Below, one piece after another: positions 12,679-24,509 of a stretch of 64,000 nucleotides of DNA. The position numbers and the translations under genes are program-made. Origin of the DNA: Clusia tigrina (lineage: Eukaryota; Arthropoda; Insecta; Diptera; Clusiidae). The stretch covers positions 1,963,501 to 2,027,500 of the forward strand of contig OV050031.1 in the NCBI GenBank assembly GCA_920105625.2. The letters run 5' to 3'. Under the pieces are notes generated by a model that did not search any database, was not told the origin of the DNA, and worked only from the letters and a program-made list of their open reading frames with translations. Each line of letters begins with the position of its first letter. Position 1 is the stretch's first letter.

Positions 12679-13039
12679 ATAAGAATGATACAAGACTCAA
12701 ATTTTATCTAAATCATCATTCGAAAAGTCCTAATATTGCTGTCTCATTCTACCTAGTAATGTATCAAAGCCACTACTCATACAATCTCAATAATGTTATC
12801 TCTTTCCCTCATACAAATCATTTGGACTAATGGACAGAACTCTCGAATGTGCTGCCGCATTCTCATTCAGAAGAGTTCTTCTATAAAAACGCGATGTACA
12901 AGGATGGAGCAGTTTGGTTGTGAAGTGCAAGTAGCAGTAAGAAGCCATCATCCTTTTGTAGTAATGGACAAAATTCCCTGATGCTCTGCAACATTCTGAT
13001 TCCACCGAACTTGGCTATAAACGAGTCCTGCTATCACCC

Positions 13040-13195
13040 AATTCACTCTTATTACTGCTGCTTTGATTTCACAACTAAACTGCTCTATTGTTAAGTTGAG
13101 TTGTGAAGTACTACTGCTTTGATTTCACAACTAAACTGCTCTATTGTTAAGTTGAGTTATGAAGTGAAAGCAGCAGTAATAAGAATGAATTAAAT
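13040..13195. repeat. Tandemly duplicated hairpin (MITE-like)
   Basis: The block CTGCTTTGATTTCACAAC, TAAACTGCTC, TATTGTTAAGTTGAGTT occurs twice, about 59 bp apart. The outer arms TCTTATTACTGCTGCTTT and AAAGCAGCAGTAATAAGA are inverted copies. Related arms (AGTTTGGTTGTGAAGTG, AGTAGCAGTAAGAAG) appear at about 12908-12944, and CAAAGCAGCAGTGAGAA at 25599. Confidence 0.75.
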
Positions 13196-13319
13196 GGGAG
13201 TAATAAGAATGAATTAAATGATGATGAATGATCAGCAGAATAAGAATGAAAAAGGCTCGTCAAGTTGGATGAAAGTTAAACTTGTTAAACTGCTGCATTG
13301 AATTAAAGTTTCCCAACTA

Positions 13320-13435
13320 TTTCTTAATTAACTATAATTAATTTTAATAAAATAAAAATAAATAAATAAATACTTAATTAAATTACTGTTAATTGAAACT
13401 AATTTAATTAATTAATTAATATTATATATTTTTAT
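13320..13435. repeat. AT-only low-complexity block
   Basis: TTAATTAA, AATAAATAAATAAATA and (TTAA)n words over about 115 bp with almost no G or C. A similar block lies at 25670-25745. Confidence 0.9.
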
Positions 13436-16315
13436 GTTGCCTGAAGCACTGCCGGTATCCAAACTATTGACAACACTACTACACCTTTCCTCCTGTCTCT
13501 ACCACAAGGATACATTAGTAATTATGCAACGCCACTGGCTTCCTGCAATATTCTATTTTCTAAGGATTATCATATCAAAACCGCTTCAAACGACTGGCTC
13601 CGGAGATGGTTCAGCAAAGTTTTGCCAACAGTATCGGAGAGCGGCACACGTTTTACCTATGCACACACGGAACGACTCACCGCACTCGTAACTCCATGCT
13701 CCGTGCGCTGTTTGGCTTTTGTGCAATTTAATCCTTTTAAAATGTTACAAAACAAAATTAATTAATGTGCGACACAGCCGGAATTTATGCGCCATTTCGG
13801 AGGCTTGTAATGCGAGCACATGCAGGCAGTCGGCAGTCGGCAGTCGGTAGCCAGGAGCGGCAGGAGTCACATTTACAGCCAGAGCCAGCCGGGCTCCATG
13901 CTTCCGCACTTGCACGGCAAGTCTGCTCATCATAATTGGCAATCGATGCGAGTGTGTTGTAAAATATTTTGCACTAGCGCCGCTTTGAATTATGGCGTAA
14001 AGTTTACGTTTAATTGAAAATAAACGATTTTATTAGGAAATTGTGATCAAATTGAATTGACTGCTGATGATGGCGGCGTAGGCGGAGAAACAGAGGCGGA
14101 CTCCCAGCGCCTACTCGCCATGGATTTGCATTTTGAAACGTGTAAATGTGCGGCATCAAATACTGTGTTGGCGGCAGTGGTGGCGGACTTAATGCAGAGT
14201 AATTAAAATGGTAATTTGTTGGAAAGTTGCTGAAAGGATGGCTGCCAGAATTTATTGACTGAACTGATAATGAGTGCTGATAATGCGGAGTGAGGCAAAC
14301 TTAATTCGTTTGGCTGCATACACTTAGAAAAGTGAGTGGAGGCAATTTAAAGTGTCGCATCTTTAACGAAATTTTAAAGGAACTCACTGCGTAACCAACT
14401 CATTGCTTCCGGCCGTAGGAAAATGTTGCTACACTTTCTGCACACGCTTATCGCACTTTCCTTGGAAGTGTCGACTTCGTCACAATATCAAGCAGCAGAG
14501 AGTGGTCTCCTCTCCGGGCAGTGTCAAAGTTTACACTCACATTGTGCTAAGTTTTCCGCAAACACCCACATCCGTCCGGTTTGTGCAAACTTTCTTCCAG
14601 CGCACACAATCGCAAACTTCCACATCACAAGTTCTGGCCGGGGCGGTGGCAAACTTATGCGGCACTTACTCTTCTGCTTCTGCTGGCAGCAAATTTTACT
14701 CTGCATAATAATATTAAATTTTTTGCGACAATAACAAATGGGGTACGAGTACGATTGACAATATGAGTGACATGCGTGACAAGTTTTGTGTGCAGAGTGT
14801 GTGCAGCAGACAATGATGAATAAGGGGTAAATATGGCTGGGACTGGAGGCAGACACACCACTGTGTGCTCGGCTCGAGTTGACTTTCAACAAAATACTTG
14901 GAAATTACTATTTTGAGGGGTCAAACTAACATGACACAAAATTAATTTAAATTTGCTTTTGTGAAGCGAGAGTGCGCCGGCCTGGGTCGATGAAAGTTCG
15001 TTGCAGGCACTATTTCCAGGACTCGGTTACAAATTCTTTTCTTGTGGTTTCCTGCTATGAAATAAATGAGGAGCTCCGTGTCGCTTCTTTAAAGAATATG
15101 AGAAATTATAAATGAAAATGTGGTTGGGAAGTTAGAGAATCATACCAAACATAAATATGATGAAAAACGGAAAACATGATTTGCTGAAAGGCAGAAGTTT
15201 TTCACTTCAAATCTGTGCTTAACACTACTGAAAGAATACTTTGAAAGATGCCTAGGAAATAGGAAAAATTATATCTAGTATCAAATCAACTCAAATATAG
15301 TTATGATGAAACTCAAAGAAAAATTTTAATATCAACAAATCCGTCGGCCCAATTCGAGACTGGCTCTGAGCGAGTTTCTCCACGTCGTCAGAACCACCAA
15401 AGACTTCGTTGGTTCTGTTCGGGCCGCAAGCCTGCATCAAATGCAAATTTGTAACATTGAAACCGCATGTTTGCAATCAGCGACGCCCACACAACGGCAA
15501 TCAATACAACACCACCACCACCAGCACCACCAGCACCACCAGCACCACCTCAAATCACCATATTACACTGGCAATTGTCTGTTCTTGTTGCTGGTGCAAA
15601 TTGTTTGTTGCAAATTACGAGTATACCACAAGATTTGTTTACAAACAATTTCAATTTATGTATATTCCAAGCCAATTCGAGGCTGAAACTGCACATTAAA
15701 TGCTGCAGTTGAATGCCTGCCCAGTCGGGCTCGTGGCTGTTGCGGTTGCACTGCGCAAGCGCCAACGTGTCAACAATTTGAGCTGGCAATTTAGCATGCA
15801 GCAATTGCTGCACATTGACAAAAAGAGACAATTGCCGCTGCCGTCTACTTGGGATGCTGGTGCCCACAATGGTAGGAGTCAGCTATCCCACAGATCATGC
15901 TTGGGTGTTTAATTTGACTTAAACATTTTCTTTATTTGCTCCAGAGGACCTCACAAATGGAAATGTAAATGGAAATGGGAAAGCGACACAAAGCTAAAGC
16001 GCTGCTAAATCTTTGCCATGGAGCCATCGGTGACAATTGCTTTGCGATACGAAAACAACAAAAAAACCTTCCTTAATGATGATTGTAAAGTTCAACACCG
16101 CAAACACAGAGCAAAGACCTTTTCACATTTTAATGTGTTTTTCTTCGCTGCTACCACTGAAAAACTATACAAAGGAAGAAAATATAAACAATTGACAAGA
16201 ACTTTCATATTTGTTTTGTATTAAGTGAGTAATCAAGGGTAAAGGGTTCTAAATAGGGATCCTGCCAACATATTATAGACGGGTGTATGCCGGAGACCAC
16301 ACTAAATATGTCACA
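13436..16315. other. Non-coding, mostly unique
   Basis: No gene is supported. Balanced composition at 13700-14800 and 15350-15900 is compatible with conserved non-coding DNA, which only comparison could show. Confidence 0.55.
15509..15550 (+). repeat. (CAC)n/(CAG) microsatellite
   Basis: CACCACCAG trinucleotide run of about 14 units. Confidence 0.96.
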
Positions 16316-16556
16316 AAATAATCCTTCCCCACCAACATCAACAATTTTAATATAATTTCTCTAAAACAAAACCGAATGAAGTCCTCTCATGACAAAATAA
16401 TCCTTCCCCACCAACATCAACAATTTTAGTATAATTTCTCTAAAACTAAACCGAATAAAGTCCTTTCATGATAAAATAATCCTTCCCCACCAACATCAAC
16501 AATTTTAATATAATTTCTCTAAAACTAAACCGAATGAAGCCCACCCATGACTTAGT
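16316..16556 (+). repeat. 79-bp tandem repeat, three copies
   Basis: Units contain ATCCTTCCCCACCAACATCA at 16321, 16400 and 16479, followed by TTTCTCTAAAAC and CCGAATGAAG. Few differences are seen between copies. Confidence 0.95.
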
Positions 16557-19421
16557 CTTCTAAGGCTTCATCGATACTGGGCCATTTTATTCGCTGAGTG
16601 TTGCCTTATTTCTTTGCTTATTGCTGATATTCTGATGTCATTGTGCAGCGACTTATTGGTCACATATTATGAAGCTCTTGGGAATTGGAGCAGCACTCTT
16701 TACTAGTATGTCTATCCTTGGGTTTCTGTGGGAACCCTAAAGTTAAATGCAATGCCTTAATATTATTCTATTCTTATGCACCTCTATTGCAGATTTCTAT
16801 TCTATTGCATATTTCTGTGAATATCCCGGAGCTCCATAGAATATTTTTAATAATATAGTCACCACCTGCAATGCATTAGGCTACCACAGTTGGAATATTG
16901 ATTTAAAGAAACTCCTCACGGACAATAGAGAGAAGTCATTGTAAAGCGTTGGGTTAGTCAGGTACGATTCTAGTAGTTGTCTGGATATGTTGCTATTAGA
17001 ATTTTTCATGGATCTGTGTTTTTGATCGGATTTGCAATCATGATCCCCATATCCTAGATTCATGATTTGTATTTTAGATCTTATTTCATAAAATTACGTG
17101 GGTTTTTCGAACAAAAACCTTTCTGATATCAGTTTTTCTAAATCCTTGTTTACAATAATGAAACAGATATTCAAAAGACGCTGAATCAATATGCTTCAAA
17201 ATGATTATATCTATGATGAGATTATATATATGACTATATTATTATCATATGAAATGATATGTGGGGTGATCCTGTACATATACAAAACTGAAGTAAAGCT
17301 TACACTGGGAATGGAAGATGTCGAACAAGCACAAATCTTTATATATACAGTTGCAAATACAACATCATGAAGACTGAAATGGTTACAGAGATAATCGGAT
17401 GCTGGGATAAAAAACCGCCACTGAACTTTATACCCAATTGTCTGTAGAAGAAAGCTGCCACGCAAAAATGGCCAAAATAAATGAATCACTAAAATATTGG
17501 TCCAGACAAGAAGCACATTTGGAATATTTATGAAAAGACCCCGCCAACGAAAAGATGTGAGTAGCTTCTCTGGAGTAAATCGACCGATTATGTTCTCGTA
17601 CCTTTGAGGAACTGTACAAATGCATCTCCACTGTGAGTATCCTTCCGCGCAATTAGTTTTGTTATATTATTTTGCAATAGAAAATGCATTTAACACATAA
17701 TGCAGATATTTTTTTTCGTGGCATTGTGAAAGCGGAGGTGGTAAGAAAAGAAAAGCGAATCACTTAGCCTTAATGGCTTATGCAACGCTCCGGTTTGAGC
17801 ATGGTTAACCAAACCATTAAAGCCATTATGCATCAGCTAACGACAAGCTGTCAAGCGACGATTGTCTTGCAGCCGTAAGTGGAACAGGCAGAGTAAGAGT
17901 GGCTTTCCGTGTGGCTGTGTGAGAGTTTGAGAGTGTGTGTGTGTGGATCTGAGTGTTTGCGCGGGGGGAATGCAAGACAATGGCAGAGGCACATTTGAGG
18001 AAGCATAATGAGCGACCCAATTAGGTAAAGTGACTGCATAAAATGCATATGAACCATAAAACAATTGCGCTGAAAGACTACAATTACCACAAAAGAGCAC
18101 TCAAAGGATGTGAAAATTCTGAAACGGTTCTTGCAGCAGCGACACAGTTAACTGCTTTGCGGGGGTGGAAGGGTGTTATGACTTTTTCCGATTTAAATGG
18201 GATTAAAACACAAACTGTCTGTATGAAGTCATCACAGGGAATTGCATTAATATGGCGCTCTTAGAGTCCACCCACACACACATTTGTTAGCGATTAAGTT
18301 TTTATCTTTACCGACCTGACCAAATGTTGTAATTAACCTCAGACCCTGCGTTGCTCTAATCCTGATATATTATTTGTCCAACAAATACCGAAACGCCGTC
18401 GCACACTCGAAAATGGTTTATTTTCAATTTATTATTCCCCAACAGCCCTCCCCAAACGTGTGCTTTCGCATTATCAAAATTTGACAATTAAAAGGGTAGC
18501 TCCACACACACACACACATGCGCACACGAAGCCCGCTCACTTGCGAAAAGGGCAAATATTTCCAAATAATTTACATATGAATTTTAATTCCACACTTTGC
18601 CCGCCGACGTAATTCAGTGGCTGCCAACATTTGAACATGTGCACAAGGTGAAATTACTATTTGCGCTCTCGTCGTGTGAGCGTGTAATGATGTGAACCAT
18701 TAAAAGGAACGCCACGACCTTTTCCCGCACCACATTGCGCCGCGCGCCTGTCTCTGGCTCTGGATCGGTTGTTCTGTAATGGCCTCCACAACGGCACTTG
18801 TGTCCTTTCCTGCATTTGATTCTATTACAAGCCTACAACACGTTGATTCTTCACGCTTATCGGCAGCCAAACACATTTGCATGTACTCGTACGCGGATGA
18901 CCTTATTTTGTGTCAAATCCCAAAAGAAGCCACTCCAGCAAAAGGTTAAATTATAATCCGCATTGCATATAATGACGCACTTTATAACGCGTACACTGTT
19001 GGCTGCATTACGAGGTCCTTGTGTGGACGTGTGTTTGTGCGGCACTGGAGGGCAACTCAGCGACTCTGTTAAATTATCAAAACATTCTCTTAGCACCCAC
19101 ACGTTTCCTGCAATAGTACTCTTTGTAATGCCAAACAAAAGTTCCTTTTAATGGCGTTGTGTACGTAGAAGCTGCCATCGGCGGATATCCTTGCCGAAAC
19201 AACAAAATAAACAAAGATTAGGAGATATCGCTTTGTTCTTGTACGTACAAATTGGAGAAAAGTTTTACTAAGTGAAGTCGAATAAAGTTTATTTGGGATA
19301 CTGGAGTACCCTTGCTCGGCAGCTGTGGTTCATAGAGGAGGCAAGAGAAGGTAGATAGAGATAAAATAGTCAATAGTCATTTCTATTACAGTCGAAGGAA
19401 TCATTATTGAGATACATTTGT
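16557..19421. other. Non-coding
   Basis: No gene is supported. There are short CA/TG tracts at 17934-17945 and 18507-18518. Confidence 0.55.
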
Positions 19422-19699
19422 AAAAAGAGTACTCTAGAGAAATGTTGAACTTCGTGTGGAGCTTGGTTTGGTAAGGATTATGAAAAAAGTACTCAAGAGA
19501 AATGTTGAACTTCGTGTGGAGCTTGGTTTGGTAAGGATTATGAAAAAAGTACTCTAGAGAAATGTTGAACTTCGTGTGGAGCTTGGTTTGGTAAGGATTA
19601 TGAAAAAAGTACTGAAGAGAAATGTTGATCTTCGTGTGGAGCTTGGTTTGGTAAGGATTATGAAAAGAGTACTCTAGAGAAATGTTGAACTTCGTGTGA
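19422..19699 (+). repeat. 60-bp tandem repeat, about 4.6 copies
   Basis: The unit contains AATGTTGAACTTCGTGTGGA, GCTTGGTTTGGTAAGGATTA and TGAAAAAAGTACTCTAGAGA. Copies are nearly identical. It is non-coding. Confidence 0.96.
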
Positions 19700-20498
19700 A
19701 AAATTATACTCCGTAGCTAGGTTTAGACTGACCTTTCCGTCTTATCAACATCTCCGAAAAATGTTGGTAAGAATTATTGACTGAAAGAATGCAGGATAGC
19801 CAGAAAATCCACAAAATAATCAAAGAAATCCTCTGTGAAAACGTAAGCTAGGATGAGCATTAGAAATTGAAGAGGACTGTGACCTCACCCAAGATAAATC
19901 AGTCACCAAAAAGTCGAGGCAATGATCATTTTGAAATATGTAAAAAAAGGAATATGAAATATAAAACTTCAGTTCAAGTCCGACGAAATCATCACTTTCG
20001 TAGCCGAAAGTGGGGAAAACATTATCAATTTCAAGTTCGATGGAGTTAGACATCTATCAAACCTCAATAGGACGCATCAAGATTTGGGTTTCATCAGCCT
20101 GGAACACAAGACCACAAGAGAGCTAAAGCCACAAGAGGCTTACACTCGATGACGCCCATTTGCAGCTCACTGGGCATATCAACAAGTAAAACTGTAGAAT
20201 ATGGTTGAACTTTACCTCCATCTAGAAGGAGGTATAGTTTGGCCAGACCTTTGTTCAGATGATTACCAAAATACAGACACTTAGATATATGATACATTAT
20301 ATCTCGCCAAATATCTGCCCGACTCTTTGACTAGCAAGAACTCAGGCTAGCGTATGGTAACTGGCGAGCGTCCACAAGTTTTGCTGATCAGAGATTGGGC
20401 TTGAATGCCGTACCCCTGTTAGGAGCTCCCAGAGGCTCTGATTCTCACTAGTGGAGTCGTCATTTTAGAAAAACGCAGAACATGTTAGAGATCGGTTT
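19700..20498. other. Non-coding
   Basis: Nothing recognised before the left arm of the inverted repeat. Confidence 0.5.
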
Positions 20499-21174
20499 CC
20501 CGAATTGCTACCCAAAGGGTATCTGGGCAGAGGGAAACACGTTCGCAAATACGCAAAGGAGGCGTTTGCTGATCCTTGTCAGAAATGGCTTATCCGCTTG
20601 CCGAGGAACCTGCCACTCGACCCACAAACTACATTCTCAAACCCTTTCCCTCTCTAACATTTCAATGAATTATATGAAATTTTTCTGTATAAATGTTGAA
20701 CTAAATCTCAGTCGGCTTCTCAAATAACACAATAACTCGACAACGACTTGCAAAAAGGGATAAATATGCCAGAAAGGAAACCAATACGCCGAGGACAGTT
20801 TGCAGCGCTGCACTACTGCATCACGCGATTGCGAATACCTCTGTTGTCCATGGCACAACTGCTGTGCTGGTGCCATTTCTGATTTCTATCCTGCGGCGCT
20901 TTGATCACTGAACCGCACCAGCGCAAACTTCTGCCACAAAATCTCACTTTGGAATTTTTAGCAACTAATTGAATTATTAGTACCGCTGGTGATGTTGGTG
21001 GTGCGGGCCGTGCTGTTTTGCGGCAACTGATGGCCAAACTTGCAATGAGGTTGGCTGTGCTGGGCCACGCCGCTACGCCGCCTGGCATTTCTGACAAGGA
21101 TCAGCAAACGCCTCATTTGTGTATTTGCGAACGTGTTTCCCTCTGCCCAGATACCCTTTGGGTAGCGATTCGGG
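20499..21174. repeat. 91-bp inverted repeat with a 494-bp spacer
   Basis: 20499-20589 is the reverse complement of 21084-21174 with about 4 mismatches (both carry TTCTGACAAGGATCAGCAAA, CGTGTTTCCCTCTGCCCAGA and so on). Homology stops sharply at both ends. The spacer 20590-21083 has no convincing gene. A transcript across it could form a long near-perfect hairpin. Confidence 0.9.
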
Positions 21175-22121
21175 TGTGCGCGTATGCTAACAAGAGGGTG
21201 TTGAGTTTTCGCTTGCGGTCCTTCCCACTTGCATATGGGTTTTATGGCTTCACGTATTGTCCTTGTAAATCATTGATTCATTTTTGTTTTGTATGACTTT
21301 TGCATACGATTAGACAAAGTCTTGGGATATGAATGGAATTTTAAGACCGTTGTGACTTTTTAACAGTAGTGGAACGATAATGTTGTTGCCGCATATCCCG
21401 AGGTCAGGCATTAATTATTTTCATGCGAACACAATGGACGGGGTGGTGCGAATGTGTGGGATGGATTTCTATTTAAATTTTTATAAAATGATGATTGCTT
21501 GTGGTGGTGGGATCAAATCCGTGCAATGCGAAATTATGTTTATTAAGAGAAATTTTAAATTACATATTCAAGTCGTGAACTGGTCTGGGAGAATGCGTTT
21601 GCCCTGAGGCGTCCCAGAGTCGCTACCCTGAATTAGGTAGTTATACGATACACTTACCCCTGGGCTGATGAGGCCAAATAACATAGAACACTTATAAGAA
21701 ACCATCACCACCCCATACTAAACCAGGTTATGTGAGGTTAGGTACACTTTGTAGGGGGCCGTACCGTAGCCACAAGCGGGAAGGTAAACTTTGTAGAGGG
21801 GCGTACCGTACTGGTACTCAATAGAGAAGGTTCATATTGAGACTCATATTAGAAATAATTCTTATCCTTATTGTGACAAAATAGCCAATTGATACAATCC
21901 AGTGACCGAACAATGAGCAAGAAACTAATTTTCTTAACAATTACTACAAACAAAGGTATCTTTTTACTAATATTTGTTTTCAACCATTATCAAAATGAAG
22001 CATTTCATTTTCAAGAGTGTTGTTCCTACAGAAACTTAGAATTTCATTTGTAAAAATAAGAATTCCTTAAAATATTGTTTATGACAAGGACCACTACTAT
22101 AGCTGGATAACCTCATCAATC
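21175..22121. other. Non-coding with a small duplication
   Basis: ACTTTGTAGGGGGCCGTACC and ACTTTGTAGAGGGGCGTACC repeat about 40 bp apart (about 21749 and 21788) next to GAGGTTAGGTA, possibly a retro tail on the minus strand. No gene. Confidence 0.5.
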
Positions 22122-22125
22122 TGGA

Positions 22126-22619
22126 AGTGTCAATATAACCACACAAAGAAGCGAAAATAACGCAGAACAAGTACAACTACAACACAGCATTCATGCGTGC
22201 GCAATTGTAAGTAAATGTCGTAAATAACGTAAATAACGCCTTAAGTACTGCGTCAATGTATACGCTTGAGCATCTTCTTATTTGAAGTTGATAGTCTTAC
22301 GCGTGCAGCCACATGAGAAGCTGTCTCACACTCACTGAGGACGCAGTCGAAGGAAGCAAGCATGCAGCCTGTATATAAAAACGAGCGTTGCGAGATTGCC
22401 TCAAAATATGTGAGCAAAGGATGCGGTGTAAGGCAGTAGCAGAGCAGTCGCAGAGTAGTCGCAGAGCCGTAGTCACCCTGCTCTCCTGCTACCTCAATTA
22501 CTCACTCTCATCCATTGGGAAGCTGAATATATGCAAAGTGGATTTATTGAGTTTAAATGTAAATTTCCCGTGCAAAGATTTAACAAATTTCCGCACAAGT
22601 TGTGTAAAATAAGCTAACA
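22126..22619 (+). mobile_element. Probable solo LTR of a gypsy-like retrotransposon, 494 bp
   Basis: The segment runs from AGTGTCAATATAACC to AAGCTAACA and is bounded by the 4-bp repeat TGGA (22122-22125 and 22620-22623). It contains a strong TATA box (TATATAAAA, 22372-22380) near its middle, as expected of an LTR promoter. AGT starts, 4-bp duplications and lengths near 500 bp are known for gypsy-group elements. No internal element genes lie beside it, so this would be a recombined solo LTR. A 4-bp match alone is weak, so the call rests on the combination. Confidence 0.5.
22372..22380 (+). promoter_or_regulatory. TATA box inside the probable solo LTR
   Basis: TATATAAAA sits 30 or so bp before the AT-rich, then AGCAG-repeat region. 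No downstream open frame of note follows, which fits an LTR promoter better than a gene promoter. Confidence 0.55.
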
Positions 22620-23229
22620 TGGATTTCTTACCTCCAACCGCCGCAGCACGAAGACAGATTGAATCGTGTGGGGGGGATGGTAAAGAATCACATTGCTAGT
22701 TGACAATGTTGATTTAAGCCGCACAAGTGGATAAATACACGTCGGATTAAGCGCAGACTGAAGTGATGAGGACAGTGCCGGATTAAATAGACCCAGTTAA
22801 GGAATGTGCTCCGACAGTTGTTGGTGGGAGAGGAGTGTGCTCCCACAGTTGTTGGTGGGAGAGGAGTGTGCGAAAGTTTGTTTTGCCTCCAGTTTTTAGG
22901 GCTGTGAAGCAGTTGCATAAATTTTGGACTCTGACTTTGGTAATTTGCAATGCTCAATAGATCTCAGACCCAAGACAAAGTGTATTCTGAAAGGATTCTC
23001 CGGAATGAGCTTTGTCAGGAAGGAAATTCAACTTCAAAAATTCATTCTTATTTTTAATTTAAAATTTTAATCATCTTCAAAATTAATATTTTTGATACAA
23101 AAATAAATTTGTAATGTTGTTTTCTTGAATTTCAAATCATATGATCCTTAATAAACCAACCTCTGTCCTAATTACACGAGTCCTTTTCGAATTAATGAGA
23201 ATTATCAAAGATTGTTTTAAAATTATTTC

Positions 23230-23235
23230 TTTATT
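23230..23235 (-). terminator. Polyadenylation signal of the glycine-rich peptide gene
   Basis: AATAAA on the minus strand, 85 bp after the stop codon, followed by T-rich sequence. Confidence 0.65.
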
Positions 23236-23319
23236 GTACATTAAAATTAAACTTAAATTATAACTTAATTACAAAAACAACATTGTCACGCTTACACATA
23301 AACATATCTCCTTGCTTAT

Positions 23320-23595
23320 TCAGCCATAGAAGCCACCGCCATAAGGCCGCCCGTAGCCAAAGCCTCCGCCGTAGGGCCGCCCGTAGCCAAAGCCTCCGCC
23401 GTAAGGCCGACCGTAGCCGAAACCTCCGCCGTAAGGCCGCCCGTAGCCAAAGCCACCACCATATGGTCTGCCGAAACCGCCACCAAACCCGAATGTTCGC
23501 TTATGCCGCACCAACTCGCGAACTTCGCTGTCCTCCGCATAGACGCAGGACATCAACAGCACCGCCACAATGGCGAATAAGATGAAAGCGCGCAT
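23320..23595 (-). CDS. Secreted glycine-rich peptide with GYGRPYGG repeats, 91 aa
   Basis: A single exon encodes a signal peptide (MRAFILFAIVAVLLMSCVYA, cleavage likely after A20), a short acidic propeptide (EDSEVRELV), a basic RHKR site, and then a 57-residue Gly/Tyr/Arg/Pro domain. The core GFGYGRPYGG is repeated five times as a 30-bp coding repeat. The layout of signal, propeptide, furin-like site and glycine-rich mature peptide resembles glycine-rich antimicrobial peptides, but also small cuticle or chorion-type proteins; the sequence does not decide between these. A TATA box lies about 80 bp upstream and a polyadenylation signal 85 bp downstream, so the gene looks intact. It is the only convincing gene in the left 48 kb. 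Confidence 0.85.
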   Translation of the reverse strand: MRAFILFAIVAVLLMSCVYAEDSEVRELVRHKRTFGFGGGFGRPYGGGFGYGRPYGGGFGYGRPYGGGFGYGRPYGGGFGYGRPYGGGFYG

Positions 23596-23674
23596 CTTCT
23601 GACCGTTGCTGTGAGCTTGGCTTTTACTATTTTGATATAAAAAATTGAACTGTAACTCGCAACTACCTGCAAGG

Positions 23675-23683
23675 CCTTTTATA
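23675..23683 (-). promoter_or_regulatory. TATA box of the glycine-rich peptide gene
   Basis: TATAAAAGG reads on the minus strand 80 bp upstream of the ATG. A start site about 30 bp further on would leave a 5' UTR of roughly 55 bp. Strong TATA boxes are typical of highly expressed or inducible small secreted-peptide genes. Confidence 0.75.
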
Positions 23684-23689
23684 CAATGC

Positions 23690-24509
23690 CAGGGTTACAC
23701 GGAAATTCCCTTGGTTTTTTAGCACACTTCACCAAAGAATGACGAACTAGTTCTTGGCGGCTCTTGCGGTTACTCTCAATCAAATCACCTCATTATACAA
23801 TCTGTTATCGGCCGTTGCGACTTGCAAATTTGTTTACTACTCGTGCAATGTTTTCGTTTTCATGCTCGTTCATAATTTAAGGGACTTTTTTCGGAGCGAA
23901 GGTTTTTAAGCATCATCAATTTCTTCTTATTTTCAAAAACATGTTTTTAATCTATGAGCTGCGTTGAGTTGAATGTGCGTCTGCGCATTTACGTCAATGA
24001 ATGTCGGCTCACGCGTGGCAGTAAATGTAAATTTGTTTTTGCCTTCATCAATGACTTCAGTACCCGAGATCACGTGTATTGGATTTGAAATTCTAATACA
24101 AAGCTTCGGTAATGAGTCATTTCGTAGTAGAGTTAGTACAGTGGGAACCCCAAATGTCGCCTTAATTCAACAAATATTTAAAAATAATAATTAATTCATA
24201 AGTAAAAACAAAATTTGCAATTCAAATTCAACAAAAAGCCCTAAAATCTTAAACTGGAACTGGAAGAAATTCGTCTTGAACTTTTAGAAACTAATTTCTT
24301 ACGAGTAAATAGAGTAAACGCAATCTTATCACTCTATAATCACCTTTCTGTCACCCTGCAACCTGCATACAGTGCACGTGAGTTGAGCAGATCGCCGTGT
24401 TTTGGTGGAAATTCTTCTCAGTCATTAGGTAAGGCAGAGGGGTAATTTGAAAGTCCACATTTACCACATTTCGGGGCCCAATATTTTCCAAATTATCTCT
24501 TAACAAAAT
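23690..24509. other. Upstream region of the glycine-rich peptide gene
   Basis: No second gene is seen. The region should hold the control sequences of the peptide gene; I could not identify specific binding sites. Confidence 0.45.
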
